From Gordius sp. MW1 (Eukaryota > Nematomorpha > Gordioida > Gordea > Gordiidae), in assembly GCA_964036665.1 (NCBI GenBank), contig OZ038532.1:22533037-22597036 (forward strand): a DNA stretch of 64,000 bases, in the 5' to 3' direction. Position numbers and translations under genes: made by a program. Below the pieces are notes generated by a model that worked only from the letters and a program-made list of their open reading frames with translations, made no database searches and was not told the DNA's origin. Positions 21,440 to 32,720 of this stretch are shown in pieces. Each line of letters opens with the position of its first letter. Positions within the stretch are counted from its first letter, which is position 1.

Positions 21440-23365
21440 GGAAAGAATGTGAATAACGTGATGGAATATGGGAACGTTGAGAAGGAGCATCTAGGTCCAA
21501 ATGATTTAAAGAAGAAAGATACACATTGTTTGCCTAAAAAAGACGATGTGAGAGGGAACAAAAGCTCAGGAGTTAGGATATGGATACAAACTATTCAACA
21601 GTATGTCACCAAATAACAGAAACGGGGTCGTTAACGTTCTAACCGATTCGTTCAAAGACACGGTGATGGAGGTCAAGCGTTGTTCCGACAAGTTAATGTG
21701 GGTGAAGATTGCAGATCAAGGGGGCCTCTTAACCGTTATGTGCGCGTATGCTCCCTAGATTGGGTGTATGGAATCAGAAAAAGACATATTCTTCGATTCA
21801 TTGAAAAAGAAATTACAAGGAAGACAGGAAGAAAGGATAATTTTTGGGGCCTATTTAAGCGCTCACCTAGGGAACGATCGTCTCGGGTGCGAACAAAATA
21901 TGGGCATGGTCTGAAGAACAAAGAAGGAGAAAAACATCTCCAAGTATCCTAAGCATATCATGGCGAACACATATTTTCAAAAACGCATAGATCGGTGACT
22001 TATAGAAGTAGGAAGCATTTTATTTAAATTGACTATTTGCTCATACGGCGAAAGATTTGAGGATTAAAGATTGTAAAGGAACTCCGTGATAAGAAATCGC
22101 GAGGCAACATGGTGCCCTTGTTATGGATCTTGGCGGAAAAGTATTTCCTGAAAAAAGAAAGGTTTATGAACCTCGATTTCGATAGGAAAGGCTAGGATAC
22201 ATCGACGAACCAAAAATACCATCAAAAAGCCTCATCACTCTTGAGTGCTAGGAATTTCCGATGGAACAATGGTGGTGGGATCAGTCGGTTTGGGATTTGA
22301 TCGAATGAAAGAAAAATCTATATAGACGGTGGCATAAATCAAAACATTCGGGGATATATCAAAAGTATATGGAGGCAAAGAGTGCTGCAGAAAAGGCCTT
22401 GCAATAGCGAAGAATGCCGCGTACACCGAGATGGCAAACAAACTGCACTATAAAAGGGGAGCAGGCTTATGTAAAAATTGTGTAAGATATGGGACAAGAA
22501 ATGTCGTCATGTCGCAGTCATTAAAATAGTCAAAACCGAGAAGGGTCAAACCTTATTTAAGACAAAGGATGTGATGGAAAGGTGGTAAGGATATTTCAAG
22601 GAACTTATGAAAAATGCAATGACAAAGATTCCCTTCCCGATATTGGGCCAAGCATAAATATGGTCGAACTCTTTCAGGAGGATGAAGTTAGGGCAGAATA
22701 AGATGCAAAAAGGAAAAGCTTATGACCTAGTAATACCTATGGAAGCATTGCTGGGATGCCGTGAAGAGGGAGTCACGACCATGCGATCTTTAACAAGATA
22801 TTGGTAGAAGAGCGAATTCCTAATCAATGAAAAGCAACCACGATTATACCCTTATTTAAAGGCAAGGGAGACCCCTAAGACTTTGGCAATAGAGGTATCA
22901 AGCTAACTTGCTACTCCTTGAAACTTATGGAAATGATCTTAGTAATAAGGATAAAAAACTAGGTGGAAATATTGGCTAACTAATTCGGATTTGTGGCCGG
23001 CAAATTCACACCGACCCAATCTTCGCGCTAAGACAAATGATGGAAAAGAGAAGGGACCTACATAAGGTCTCTATCGACTTGGAAAAATTTTATGACACGG
23101 TCCCACGCGATTCAATAGGTGGTGCTCGAGGAAACAAAATATCCTTGACGCATTTATAGGACTTATGAAAAATATTTAAGAGGCCTCAAATTCGTGATAC
23201 GATAGTTGGAGACTCTAAACCTTTTCAGGTTGTAATTGGGTTACATCAAGCATCTGCTCTAGTCCCTTTTCATTTATTATACTCATGGACACAATAACGA
23301 GAGACATTCAAAAGCCATCGCCATGATGTCTGCTATATGCCGATGATATAGTATTATGCAAACTC
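21440..23365 (+). pseudogene. Decayed RTE-type LINE, copy 1
   Basis: Translated in shifting frames it shows an endonuclease/exonuclease/phosphatase region: GYKLFNSMSPNN, LMWVKIADQGGLLTVMCAYAP and a GAYLSAHLGNDRLG-like block, about 21560-21970. The reverse transcriptase region follows (about 22800-23350), ending shortly after the polymerase motif read as YADDIVLC. Many stops and frameshifts break it. The same family supplies 28170-29480, whose text overlaps this copy from about 22812 on, so these are two insertions and not one split element. The clade call (RTE, APE endonuclease plus RT) is from motif wording and is inference. Confidence 0.75.
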
Positions 23366-23686
23366 TCTATCTTGATAACTATTTTTGGTATAATCCTAAA
23401 TAATCTCTTTACATATTTATTTTTTTCCTAAATCGCAAAAGTATTCTTTCGTCGCCATAAAAATAAATTAATATCATCTTGAGCGATAATTTACAAAGCC
23501 TATACTTTAAATATTAATAATTCTTTTACAAATCGTAAGCATTGGATTTTATGTAATTGCAACCATCATTAACAATTTCTTGATATATTCACCTAAAACA
23601 TTTTTAAAAGCTAGGGCTTGGATTTTATCTTCATCCAAAATAGTTCTTATCTTACCATTATTTGACATACCACAGTGAAAAAATAG

Positions 23687-25570
23687 TTTGTTTGTTTGTT
23701 TGTTTGTTTGTTTGTTTGTTTGTTTGTTTGTTTGTATGTATGTATGTATGTATGTATGTATGTATGTATGTATGTATGTATGTATGTATGTATGTATGTA
23801 TGTATGTATGTATGTATGTATGTATGTATGTATGTATGTATGTATGTATGTATGTATGTATGTATGTATGTATGTATGTATGTATGTATGTATGTATGTA
23901 TGTATGTATGTATGTATGTATGTATGTATGTATGTATGTATGTATGTATGTATGTATGTATGTATGTATGTATGTATGTATGTATGTATGTATGTATGTA
24001 TGTATGTATGTATGTATGTATGTATGTATGTATGTATGTATGTATGTATGTATGTATGTATGTATGTATGTATGTATGTATGTATGTATGTATGTATGTA
24101 TGTATGTATGTATGTATGTATGTATGTATGTATGTATGTATGTATGTATGTATGTATGTATGTATGTATGTATGTATGTATGTATGTATGTATGTATGTA
24201 TGTATGTATGTATGTATGTATGTATGTATGTATGTATGTATGTATGTATGTATGTATGTATGTATGTATGTATGTATGTATGTATGTATGTATGTATGTA
24301 TGTATGTATGTATGTATGTATGTATGTATGTATGTATGTATGTATGTATGTATGTATGTATGTATGTATGTATGTATGTATGTATGTATGTATGTATGTA
24401 TGTATGTATGTATGTATGTATGTATGTATGTATGTATGTATGTATGTATGTATGTATGTATGTATGTATGTATGTATGTATGTATGTATGTATGTATGTA
24501 TGTATGTATGTATGTATGTATGTATGTATGTATGTATGTATGTATGTATGTATGTATGTATGTATGTATGTATGTATGTATGTATGTATGTATGTATGTA
24601 TGTATGTATGTATGTATGTATGTATGTATGTATGTATGTATGTATGTATGTATGTATGTATGTATGTATGTATGTATGTATGTATGTATGTATGTATGTA
24701 TGTATGTATGTATGTATGTATGTATGTATGTATGTATGTATGTATGTATGTATGTATGTATGTATGTATGTATGTATGTATGTATGTATGTATGTATGTA
24801 TGTATGTATGTATGTATGTATGTATGTATGTATGTATGTATGTATGTATGTATGTATGTATGTATGTATGTATGTATGTATGTATGTATGTATGTATGTA
24901 TGTATGTATGTATGTATGTATGTATGTATGTATGTATGTATGTATGTATGTATGTATGTATGTATGTATGTATGTATGTATGTATGTATGTATGTATGTA
25001 TGTATGTATGTATGTATGTATGTATGTATGTATGTATGTATGTATGTATGTATGTATGTATGTATGTATGTATGTATGTATGTATGTATGTATGTATGTA
25101 TGTATGTATGTATGTATGTATGTATGTATGTATGTATGTATGTATGTATGTATGTATGTATGTATGTATGTATGTATGTATGTATGTATGTATGTATGTA
25201 TGTATGTATGTATGTATGTATGTATGTATGTATGTATGTATGTATGTATGTATGTATGTATGTATGTATGTATGTATGTATGTATGTATGTATGTATGTA
25301 TGTATGTATGTATGTATGTATGTATGTATGTATGTATGTATGTATGTATGTATGTATGTATGTATGTATGTATGTATGTATGTATGTATGTATGTATGTA
25401 TGTATGTATGTATGTATGTATGTATGTATGTATGTATGTATGTATGTATGTATGTATGTATGTATGTATGTATGTATGTATGTATGTATGTATGTATGTA
25501 TGTATGTATGTATGTATGTATGTATGTATGTATGTATGTATGTATGTATGTATGTATGTATGTATGTATG

Positions 25571-25600
<30 letters not shown>
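23687..25600. repeat. Microsatellite (TTTG)12 (TATG)466
   Basis: (TTTG)n runs from 23687 to 23734, then an uninterrupted (TATG)n from 23735 to 25598, which is 466 perfect units, plus a final TA. I see no single interruption. The repeat has no stop in any frame (Tyr-Val-Cys-Met on plus, His-Thr-Tyr-Ile on minus), so the 636-652-codon ORFs here are artefacts. It abuts Helitron head text at 25601. Confidence 0.98.
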
Positions 25601-25601
<1 letters not shown>

Positions 25602-26181
25602 TGTAAGAGCTAAATTCTGAAACTAACGGCCCGATTCGCGCGAAACTTTACCCGTAGGTACCCAGGGCGGCCAGGGGTAAAATAGCTTTTGCAGAATCCT
25701 AAAACTCCTTTTAGTTTTAAAAAAAGGGCTAAATTCTGAAACTACCGGCCCTATTCGCGCGAAAATTTAGGAGTAGATGCCCAGGGCGGTCAGGGGTAAA
25801 ATAGCTTTTTCAGATTCCTAAAATACCCTTTCGTTTTAAAAATATCGGACATTTCCCGGCCAGTTGTTTCATTTATAGCATCATATACAATAATGACGTC
25901 ATATATACAAGGCTGAAGTTTTCTCGAATTAGATATTTAAAAGTATAATAAAAATGTTACAGTATACTGTCAAAATTATTGGGGTTTAACAAACTATTTA
26001 AAATAAAATTTAAATTATGCAATTTTTGCCATTATTATCACATGGTTGATGATAGAAGCATATTTTTAATAATTATCCATCCTTCAATTAATTGTTTAAT
26101 TATTCATAACCAACCCATACACTTATAGTATTAGCTAGAAATAATGTATATAACAAAACAATGTTTGCCGGGTCAGCTAGT
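25601..26181 (+). mobile_element. Helitron copy following the microsatellite
   Basis: Two tandem copies of the head text (GGCCCGATTCGCGCGAAA, CCCAGGGCGGCCAGGGG) at about 25625-25690 and 25740-25800, then CATTTCCCGGCCAG, the uninterrupted TATACAATAATGACGTCAT and the 3' end GTTTGCCGGGTCAGCTAG at 26164-26181. The microsatellite lies where related copies have a short GTATGTATG run (about 10735 and 12961), so it is an expansion within this element. The normal TCTATATATA start is not present left of the microsatellite. Confidence 0.7.
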
Positions 26182-26575
26182 TTTTAATAAAAGTGTTTTT
26201 TGACTCTTGCATTGTACAATTTTAATTGTGCAACATGCCTTGTCTGAAAATTATTGGTTAATGTGTTTTTAATTTTGTAATTTAGAGTCAGCCTGCTTTA
26301 CAATCTTGCCCATTACCCATTTAACTTATTTTAAATAATTTATATGCCAATGAGAAAATTTCTTGTTCAACTTAAATTTGAAACACTAGACTTAGGTAAT
26401 TTCGGGTGTTTGAGGCCTTAAGTTTCTTTTAAATATGCGATTTGGGCCGTATTATGATATAATCCTAATAGCCATGTGCGCCCCTTCGTCTTAGCCACTA
26501 TTAACAAACTATTCCTACATACCTTTCTGCCTGCCCATTTGAGCTAGGTTGATAAAAAAATTTAAATTAAAACTA
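26182..26575. other. Intergenic, nothing recognised
   Basis: AT-rich interval between the Helitron end and a LINE tail; no ORF or repeat supported. Confidence 0.3.
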
Positions 26576-26579
26576 GAAA

Positions 26580-26885
26580 TTTAAAAACAAAATTTTTTTA
26601 ATGCTTTTATTAGGTAAAATTGATACATAAAATATACAATAAACGAGCATAAAATAATATTATAAATAAAAAATCATTCATCAGATTCGTCAATAGACAA
26701 CACGGGCCATATGTCGGATAAAGATTTGTAATTATATTTAGCTATCAAAATGCCGATTTTTTGGCGTAAAATAAAGCTGGTTGAGTATATAGCTTTGGGG
26801 GATCTGTTTCATATCGATTTAAAAAACGCTAATGCTTTCTTGCCAAAAGTAGCGGAGGAAGCTCCTATTGGAATAAAAAATTTAG
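26580..26885 (-). pseudogene. LINE 3' tail (restriction-like endonuclease family)
   Basis: The plus-strand text ACGGGCCATATGTCGGATAA and what follows parallels the 3' region of the LINE at 35848 (ACGGGCCATGAGTCGGCGAA). The plus-strand run ATTTTTTTAATG at about 26590 would be its poly-A side. Only the C-terminal coding tail is left. The ORF at 26750-27019 is antisense to it. Confidence 0.65.
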
Positions 26886-27510
26886 ATCGAGCAATGGATC
26901 ACAATGCCGTTCGAAAAACAAACACGCCAAACAACTATTTTAAAATTTATTGTTGCTTTATTAGACATGCTAAAAACTTTTTTAAATTCTATCCAACCGG
27001 GATAAGCATCAATAATTAATATGAAACGTTTATTGTAAAATTCAAAAAAATAAAAATGTATTATTTCCCATGGAGATTTGGAAGCCATATACCATCTTAT
27101 TTTAGTTCATGTTCGTGCCATTTAAATTACTTCATAATAATACAGCCAAAAAATTTATAGAGTGTCTTGCACCATAATTGAGGGAACTTGCAGAAACAAG
27201 ATTTTAGATTAGTTGGAGCTTGTCTTTTTATCGAAAACTGTTCATTTATTTGTATAATGAAGGATTCGATCGAGGGGATAAAATTTGTTATTTTTAAAAA
27301 ACCATAATGGATTTAGTTCAAATATGAGTAGGAAATTTGTGTCACTTGGCATCGAAATTTAGATTTAACATCTAAATCGTATAAATTAGCTTTTGCCAAT
27401 AAATAACTTCTTAGTCGACAGTGTTCCGGGTTGTTATCTGCTAATCGAATCACCTGTTGATTTCCGCAATTGTTTGCAACGTAAGAATGTATAGCTAAAA
27501 TGTACAAACA
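26882..27510 (-). pseudogene. Degenerate Ty3/gypsy-type integrase fragment
   Basis: The minus frame 27088-26882 reads SPWEIIHFYFFEFYNKRFIL then IIDAYPGWIEFKKV and NKATINFKIVVW, matching the pattern of a retroelement integrase core (PW..IHIDF, D-A-[YF]-x-W-[IL]-E). The following VCFSNGIVIH corresponds to the position before the second catalytic Asp, which is missing. A second open stretch (27507-27313) is compatible with further pol sequence, but I cannot assign it. Broken by stops, not functional. Confidence 0.5.
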
Positions 27511-27759
27511 AGTATTCAGATAGCTGAAAAAACTACCCCTATCATTTAAAATATTTGCTACTTACTAGATGTTGCCAGGTAATCTTGTGGGGAAGATGCT
27601 CAATCGAGCTTTTTTTTGGCAAATAAACAAGTCTTTTCAGATAAAGGAAATTAATAATTAAAATGCTTTATCTCGAAACTTTAATAAAAAAAACAGAACA
27701 GAAAATATACATAAACTTTTTAATATAATATTGAAATAAGGAGTTCAAACGATTCCGGT

Positions 27760-27945
27760 TTGAGTTTATGCAGAGATGGCCAGATTTGCTACTAGTGTTT
27801 CGATCTCGTCTCGTCTCGGTCTCATAAGTAAAATCTCGTCTAGGGTGCCATTATGAGAATCTCGATCTCGTCTCGATTTAGAAAAATCTCGGTCTCGTCT
27901 CGTCTCTGCAAGAAATCTCGACTTGTCTCGACTTTTATAAAAAAT
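27760..27945. repeat. TCTCG-rich simple repeat
   Basis: Irregular run of TCTCGTCTCG units, e.g. GATCTCGTCTCGTCTCGGTC at about 27800. A matching piece in inverted orientation (CTCGTAACGAGACGAGATCG) lies at about 34840-34865. Probably parts of one dispersed element whose ends I cannot define. The ORF 27766-28032 reads this repeat. Confidence 0.6.
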
Positions 27946-28169
27946 ATATACTATTTTGAATTTTTCCTTTAATTTATTTAAATTATCATGTAAATAATAA
28001 AAAAAATTAAGAAAATCAAAATGGTGCACCATTTTTTATTTAAAATCTTGTATAAACGTGCCATTTGCATATTAGAACTAGCTGGGACCCCTAGTTGGCA
28101 TTGGTTTTTAGTTAAGTCAACTTTCATCAGTTAGCTCCTAAGAATTTATTGCATGTTTATTATAATGTT

Positions 28170-29480
28170 AAAACCTATAGAGCGAATTCCTAATCAATGA
28201 AGAGCAAGCACGATTATACCCTTATTTAAAGGCAAAGGAGACCCTCAAGACTGTGGCAATTACAAAGGTATCAAGCTAACTTGCCACTCCTTGAAGCCTA
28301 TGGAAAGAATCTTAGTAACAAGGCTGAAAAACGAGGTGGAAATATCGGCCAATCAATTCGGATTTGTGGCCGGCAAATCACAATCGACCCAATCTTCGCA
28401 CTAAGACAAATGATGGATAAGTTTGGTGAAAAGAGGAAAGACCTACATATGGTCTTTATCGACTTGGAGAAAGCTTATGACACGGTCCCCCGCGATTTAA
28501 TATGGTTGTGCCTGAGAAAACAAAATATCCCTCACGCATATATACGGCTTATGAAAAATATTTATGAACTCTTGCGTTAGGACGACAGTTGGAGACTCTA
28601 AACCTTTTGGGGTTAAAATTGGATTACATCAAGGATCTGCTTTAAGTCCTTTTTTATTTAATATAATTATAGACACGATAACGAGGGACATTCAAAAGCC
28701 ATCGCCATGGTGTATGCTATATGCCAATGATATAGTACTATGCGAGGGAACGAGGGAGAAAGTATTCAAAGAAGCCGAAAAGTGGTCAAAGCGCTTAGCT
28801 AAATATGGTTTAAAGGTCAACGATCGAAAAACGGTATACATGGAAATGAACGGTACAAGGACCATAGCTGGATGACCATCTAAAGTACCCAATAGACAGG
28901 TTTACAAACCTCGGCTCGATGCTACATCAGGGAGGTTGCGCAACAGAAGCCAATGCCCGTATCCAAAAAGGATGGCTTAAATGGCGAAGTATATCCGGTG
29001 TAACGTGCGACAAGAAAATGCCAATATGGTTGAAGAGCATAGCTTACAAATCCATCGTAAGAACGGTGTTACTCTATGGAAGTGAAACATGGGCATTAAA
29101 CACCACGGAAGGAAAGCTATTACAAGTTACAAAGATGAGAACGATACGGTGGAGCTGGGGTATACTTAGCTCGACCATATGACGAATGACTTTTTCATGA
29201 CAAACATTGGTATTCAACCTGAAAATGGGCTAAGGTGGTATGGGCATATACTAAGAAGGAATACGGATGACGTAAATCGAAAAGTACTGGACATGGGGGT
29301 ACCGGGGAAGAGTGGAAGAGGACGATCCCGTGTCACGTGGAAAGGGCAAGTCGATAAAGTTATGAAAACTAAATAGATTACTCAAGACATGGCACTCACC
29401 CGGTCAAGATGGAAGAAACTTACCAAAACAAACCCCACGAATGTGGGACCAAATAGCTGATAAAGAAGAGAGAAGAGAAA
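28170..29480 (+). pseudogene. Decayed RTE-type LINE, copy 2 (RT domain)
   Basis: Reverse transcriptase blocks across three frames: [20 protein letters not shown] then [13 protein letters not shown] (motif A, catalytic Asp present), IGLHQGSALSPFLFN (motif B), and LYANDIVLCEG, in which the catalytic pair reads AND in place of the usual ADD. Then AYKSIVRTVLLYGSETWAL and the C-terminal WYGHILRR / VTWKGQVDKVMK text. Closely related to 22800-23350. Frameshifts near 28575, 28880 and 29180, together with the changed motif C, make it inactive. Confidence 0.82.
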
Positions 29481-29522
29481 CCTAAAAGGTACGAGGGGAT
29501 ACTTTTTATCAATATTCATATC

Positions 29523-29636
29523 AATTAGTTGCACACATTACAACGTTGTATAAACAACACCAAAAATAGGATTGTTTTGAGGTTTTCAATAAATTGCACA
29601 TATATAATATTATAGCAATTACTTTTACATTCAAAA
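29523..29636. repeat. 114-bp direct repeat, left copy
   Basis: AATTAGTTGCACACATTACA to ...TTACATTCAAAA; repeated with a few mismatches at 30506-30619. The pair brackets a LINE tail and looks like an unusually long target-site duplication. Confidence 0.9.
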
Positions 29637-30505
29637 GTTTTTTTTAGATAAAGTAAGTTTATTGATATATATCTAAACATAATATTAAATAGTACAATTA
29701 TATAATATTAATAATAATTGTGGTATACGTGTATACCGCGTTACCATATGTTAGTATACTACGTTTTAATGTACGCGGTATACTCTTTGAACTTAGTTAG
29801 ATTTATTTTATTAATATTAATGTAAAAGGATTAAAGAACAGTTGATCCTTATAATTAAAAAAAAGGAATTGGTCAAAGGAAGGCACTTTTACCGCGAGTT
29901 AACCTAGACGCGGAAGTGGCTAAGTTTCTTTGACGCTCTCTTTTTTACTTTTTATTTTTAAATCAGCCACATCTGGTTCTCATTTTCGCAGCCCCGTCTG
30001 AAAATTTCCCGTACGTTGCTCGTTCAATCCAGCCCACCACCCTGGGAAGATTCAACAATATTATTTAAAAAAAACATTATATGAGTAATATGTCTTCATC
30101 TTCCTCTATTAGAGGAGGCCAGGAATCCAAAAATATTTGAAATTAAATTTAGCACTTATGAGAGCTATTGATTGTTTAAATTAAAATGCGGGGGAATATT
30201 TAGAGGAAGGGGATCGCCTGCCTATTTCTTTAAATAAAGCCAAAGCCATTTTTCCATAGAATCCTGAACAAGAGGAAACTATTGGGATAAAAATATTAGA
30301 TTCCAAGAGGGCCTTGCATTTTTGGAGCTTACGTCCTTCAGCGAGGGCCGAGGGGTCATAAGATTAGAGGGGGCAAATAGGTCTATGCATGTAAAATCCC
30401 ATTTAAAAAGGAGACCATTTTTCCATGGGACTAGTGAGGAACCGTCAGGACGCATTCAACCATCAAGGGAAGGATCTGAAGGTTTACGTATGGATGGAAA
30501 ACAAG
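29637..30505 (-). pseudogene. LINE 3' fragment with long flanking duplication
   Basis: Minus-strand, 5'-truncated copy of the restriction-like-endonuclease LINE. A plus-strand T run at 29637 marks the poly-A end, and TATCTAAACATAATATTAAA matches (inverted) the tail of the copy at 10440. The coding tail at about 30100-30500 parallels 35848-36230. It is split at 29719-30057 by an apparent solo LTR. The ORF 30322-30534 is antisense. Confidence 0.78.
29719..30057. mobile_element. Apparent solo LTR within the LINE tail
   Basis: 339 bp that interrupts LINE text continuous in the 10360-10440 copy. It begins TGTGGTATACGTGTATACC and ends GGAAGATTCAACA, i.e. TG...CA. Flanking pentamers ATAAT and ATATT agree in 4 of 5 positions. 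A segment (TTACCGCGAGTTAACC...GCGGAAGTGGCTAA) recurs inverted at about 60180-60240. No coding sequence. Confidence 0.6.
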
Positions 30506-30619
30506 AATTAGTTGCATACATTACAACGTTGTAAAAACAACACTAAAAGTAGGATTGTTTTGAGGTTTTAAATAAATTGCACATATATAATATTATAGCA
30601 ATTACTTTTACATTCAAAA
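30506..30619. repeat. 114-bp direct repeat, right copy
   Basis: Second copy of 29523-29636, same length, same orientation, few substitutions. Confidence 0.9.
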
Positions 30620-31205
30620 ATTATCCCATTCCAGTATAGTGTAAGCCCCAATGTCCCAAAATATTTATTTACTCCCTTTTTTTAATAATTCAACGACAAA
30701 TTATTTTAATAAAGCTTATGCTCCTATATTTTTATTATAGTGCAAAATCCAAAATCGCACAGAAAAGTCAGGGGATTAGAGTTCACTTGCCAATTCTACC
30801 TTTATAATGTGAAGGGAATGCAAATGGTTGAATAAATACATAATGTGATTTGTGACTTAGGAATTTCACACGTATACCATGAGTTCAGGCTAACAACTCC
30901 TTGTAGTCTCGTGATTTAATATAATGCATTTAAAAGCAATGGTTCAGCAGAGAGAGAAATCGCTGGGATGCTCTATAATATTTTAGCCTGTTGCAAATAA
31001 AAACAATAAACTTAACAAGTAAACACCAGACTTTGAGAAGTATGTAGGTATATACCACTTTATGGATATGACAGACTCATTTCTTAATATTTACAGGGGG
31101 TACATGTGGATGATTTTTAAAGGTAGGTGGTACATGCATTTTTGAAGCATTCCCCCCATGAAATCCAGGGCGAAGGGGACCATTTCGATTTGCATTCCCA
31201 AACTC
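30620..31205. other. Intergenic, nothing recognised
   Basis: No gene or repeat that I can support. Confidence 0.35.
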
Positions 31206-31209
31206 CACC

Positions 31210-31595
31210 GTTGCGGCCGTCTCCCCTTTAAATACTAGTATAATATCGTATTAAGCCAGGGAATAAATTAAGGCAACAAAATATTTTATTTAATTAAAAA
31301 AAATGGAATGTGTAGTGAATTTGGACACGAATAAACACCGAATTAATTTGTTTTATGATCGCGAGAAAAATTTAGCACACGAAAAATCCATGGGCAGAAG
31401 ATAAATATTAAACGCAGAAGATTAATATCCGCAGACGATAAATTCCGCAGAAGATAAATATTCGCAGAGGATAAATACGCAGAAGATGAATATACGCAGA
31501 CTATAAATTCATACGCAGAAGATAAATTACGCAGAAGATAAATATGCGCAGACGATAAAATCGTATTTTCAAAATAGTAAAATAAAGGATATAGG
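31210..31595. repeat. LTR-like direct repeat, left copy
   Basis: About 385 bp from GTTGCGGCCGTCTCCCCTTT to ...AAATAAAGGATATA, repeated at 32354-32720. It contains a minisatellite of CGCAGAAGATAAATAT-type units. The long minus ORF across 31343-31789 is largely the minisatellite read as protein (repeated IYLLRNLSSA) and is not a gene. Confidence 0.75.
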
Positions 31596-32353
31596 GGTAC
31601 CAAACAATTCTTTTCCCTATTTGCAAGGAGTGCTAAAAGTAGATATATTCGGCTAATTTTGCTCGCCAGTTTGGTTGTTATGGAGTTATTGTGTGCACTA
31701 GTGTTTGCGCGAGTGTGGTTGATAGTGTGGTGGCCGAGGTGTGAGTGATGAATGGAAGTTGCTGTGCTATCCAATATGTTAGTAGACATATCGGAGCAGA
31801 CAAATCTACATTAGAATCGCAGTCTTCCATCAGTTAAATCGGTCAGTGTTGGGGCAAATGCTAATAATAGCAGGTGTTTGCATTGTATTGTTTGTCCTTG
31901 CTCATTAAAAAAGGCCGTGTAAGTGTGTTGATGTTAAATTTGGCCATGAGGAAGTGGACAATTTTAGTCGGCGGCAGAACGTTGCAGAGTTTGATAGTGT
32001 AGTAAGGCGTTTAGATGGTCATCGTATTAGCAACCAGATAGGTAGGTTCGTTCCACTGTACAGGGGCACGTTTAAATCGAGATTATTTGCGAGTTTAAGG
32101 ATTAATTGTTTTGTATCTCGATCTCTTTGTCAGTGTCTTATTTGGTGAAGGCTTGAGAAAGTAGTACCCAAAAATAATCTGAATTGCATTAATTTTAACG
32201 ATGATAACCATGGCGCCGGTACTAGAGAGAGTGTTTAGGGGGAGGAAAAAAATCGACTCCCCTCAATTGCGAGGTCAGGAATGTGGACCTGGGGTTATAA
32301 GCGTTCTGGGGGGGGGAATAAAATAAATTCGGCTCCCCGCGGGCCACCATTTA
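31596..32353. mobile_element. Internal part of a non-autonomous LTR-type element
   Basis: About 760 bp between two similar direct repeats. No gag or pol motif. A purine-rich AGGGGGAGGAAAAAAATCG tract (about 32238) could be a polypurine tract. The layout resembles a TRIM/LARD-like non-autonomous LTR element, but no primer binding site was identified, so the call rests on the direct repeats. Confidence 0.45.
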
Positions 32354-32720
32354 TGTTGCGCCCGTCTTCCCTTTAAACACTAGTATAATATTGTATTAAG
32401 TTAGGGAATAAATTAAGGCAACAACATATTTTATTTAATCAAAATAAATGGAATGTGTAGTGAATTTGGACATGAATAAACACCGAATTAATTTTTTTAT
32501 AATCGCGAGTAAAAGTTAGCAAACGATAAAATCCATGCGCAGAAGATAAATATTAAACGCAGAAGATTAATATCCGCAGACGATATATTTCGCAGAAGAT
32601 AAATATTCGCAGACGAAAATCATACGCAGAAGATGAATATACGCAGGCGTTCATACGCAGAAGATAAATATGCGCAGACGATAAAATCGTATATTCAAAA
32701 TAGTAAAATAATGGGATATA
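32354..32720. repeat. LTR-like direct repeat, right copy
   Basis: Begins TGTTGCGCCCGTCTTCC and carries the same GGAATAAATTAAGGCAACAA, GGAATGTGTAGTGAATTTGG and CGCAGAAGATAAATAT blocks as the left copy. Its right end is cut by the TIR element starting at 32721. Confidence 0.75.

Noticed and set aside
23662-25620. Three overlapping ORFs of 636-652 codons
   Set aside because: They are the TATG tetranucleotide read in three frames (Tyr-Val-Cys-Met); a stop-free repeat always yields this.
28170-29480. One LINE split by the region 23366-28170
   Set aside because: The two RT segments overlap in content (both contain CGAATTCCTAATCAATGAA and the following text), so they are separate copies.
31343-31789. 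148-codon minus ORF
   Set aside because: Mostly the LTR minisatellite translated (repeated IYLLRNLSSA), no independent support.
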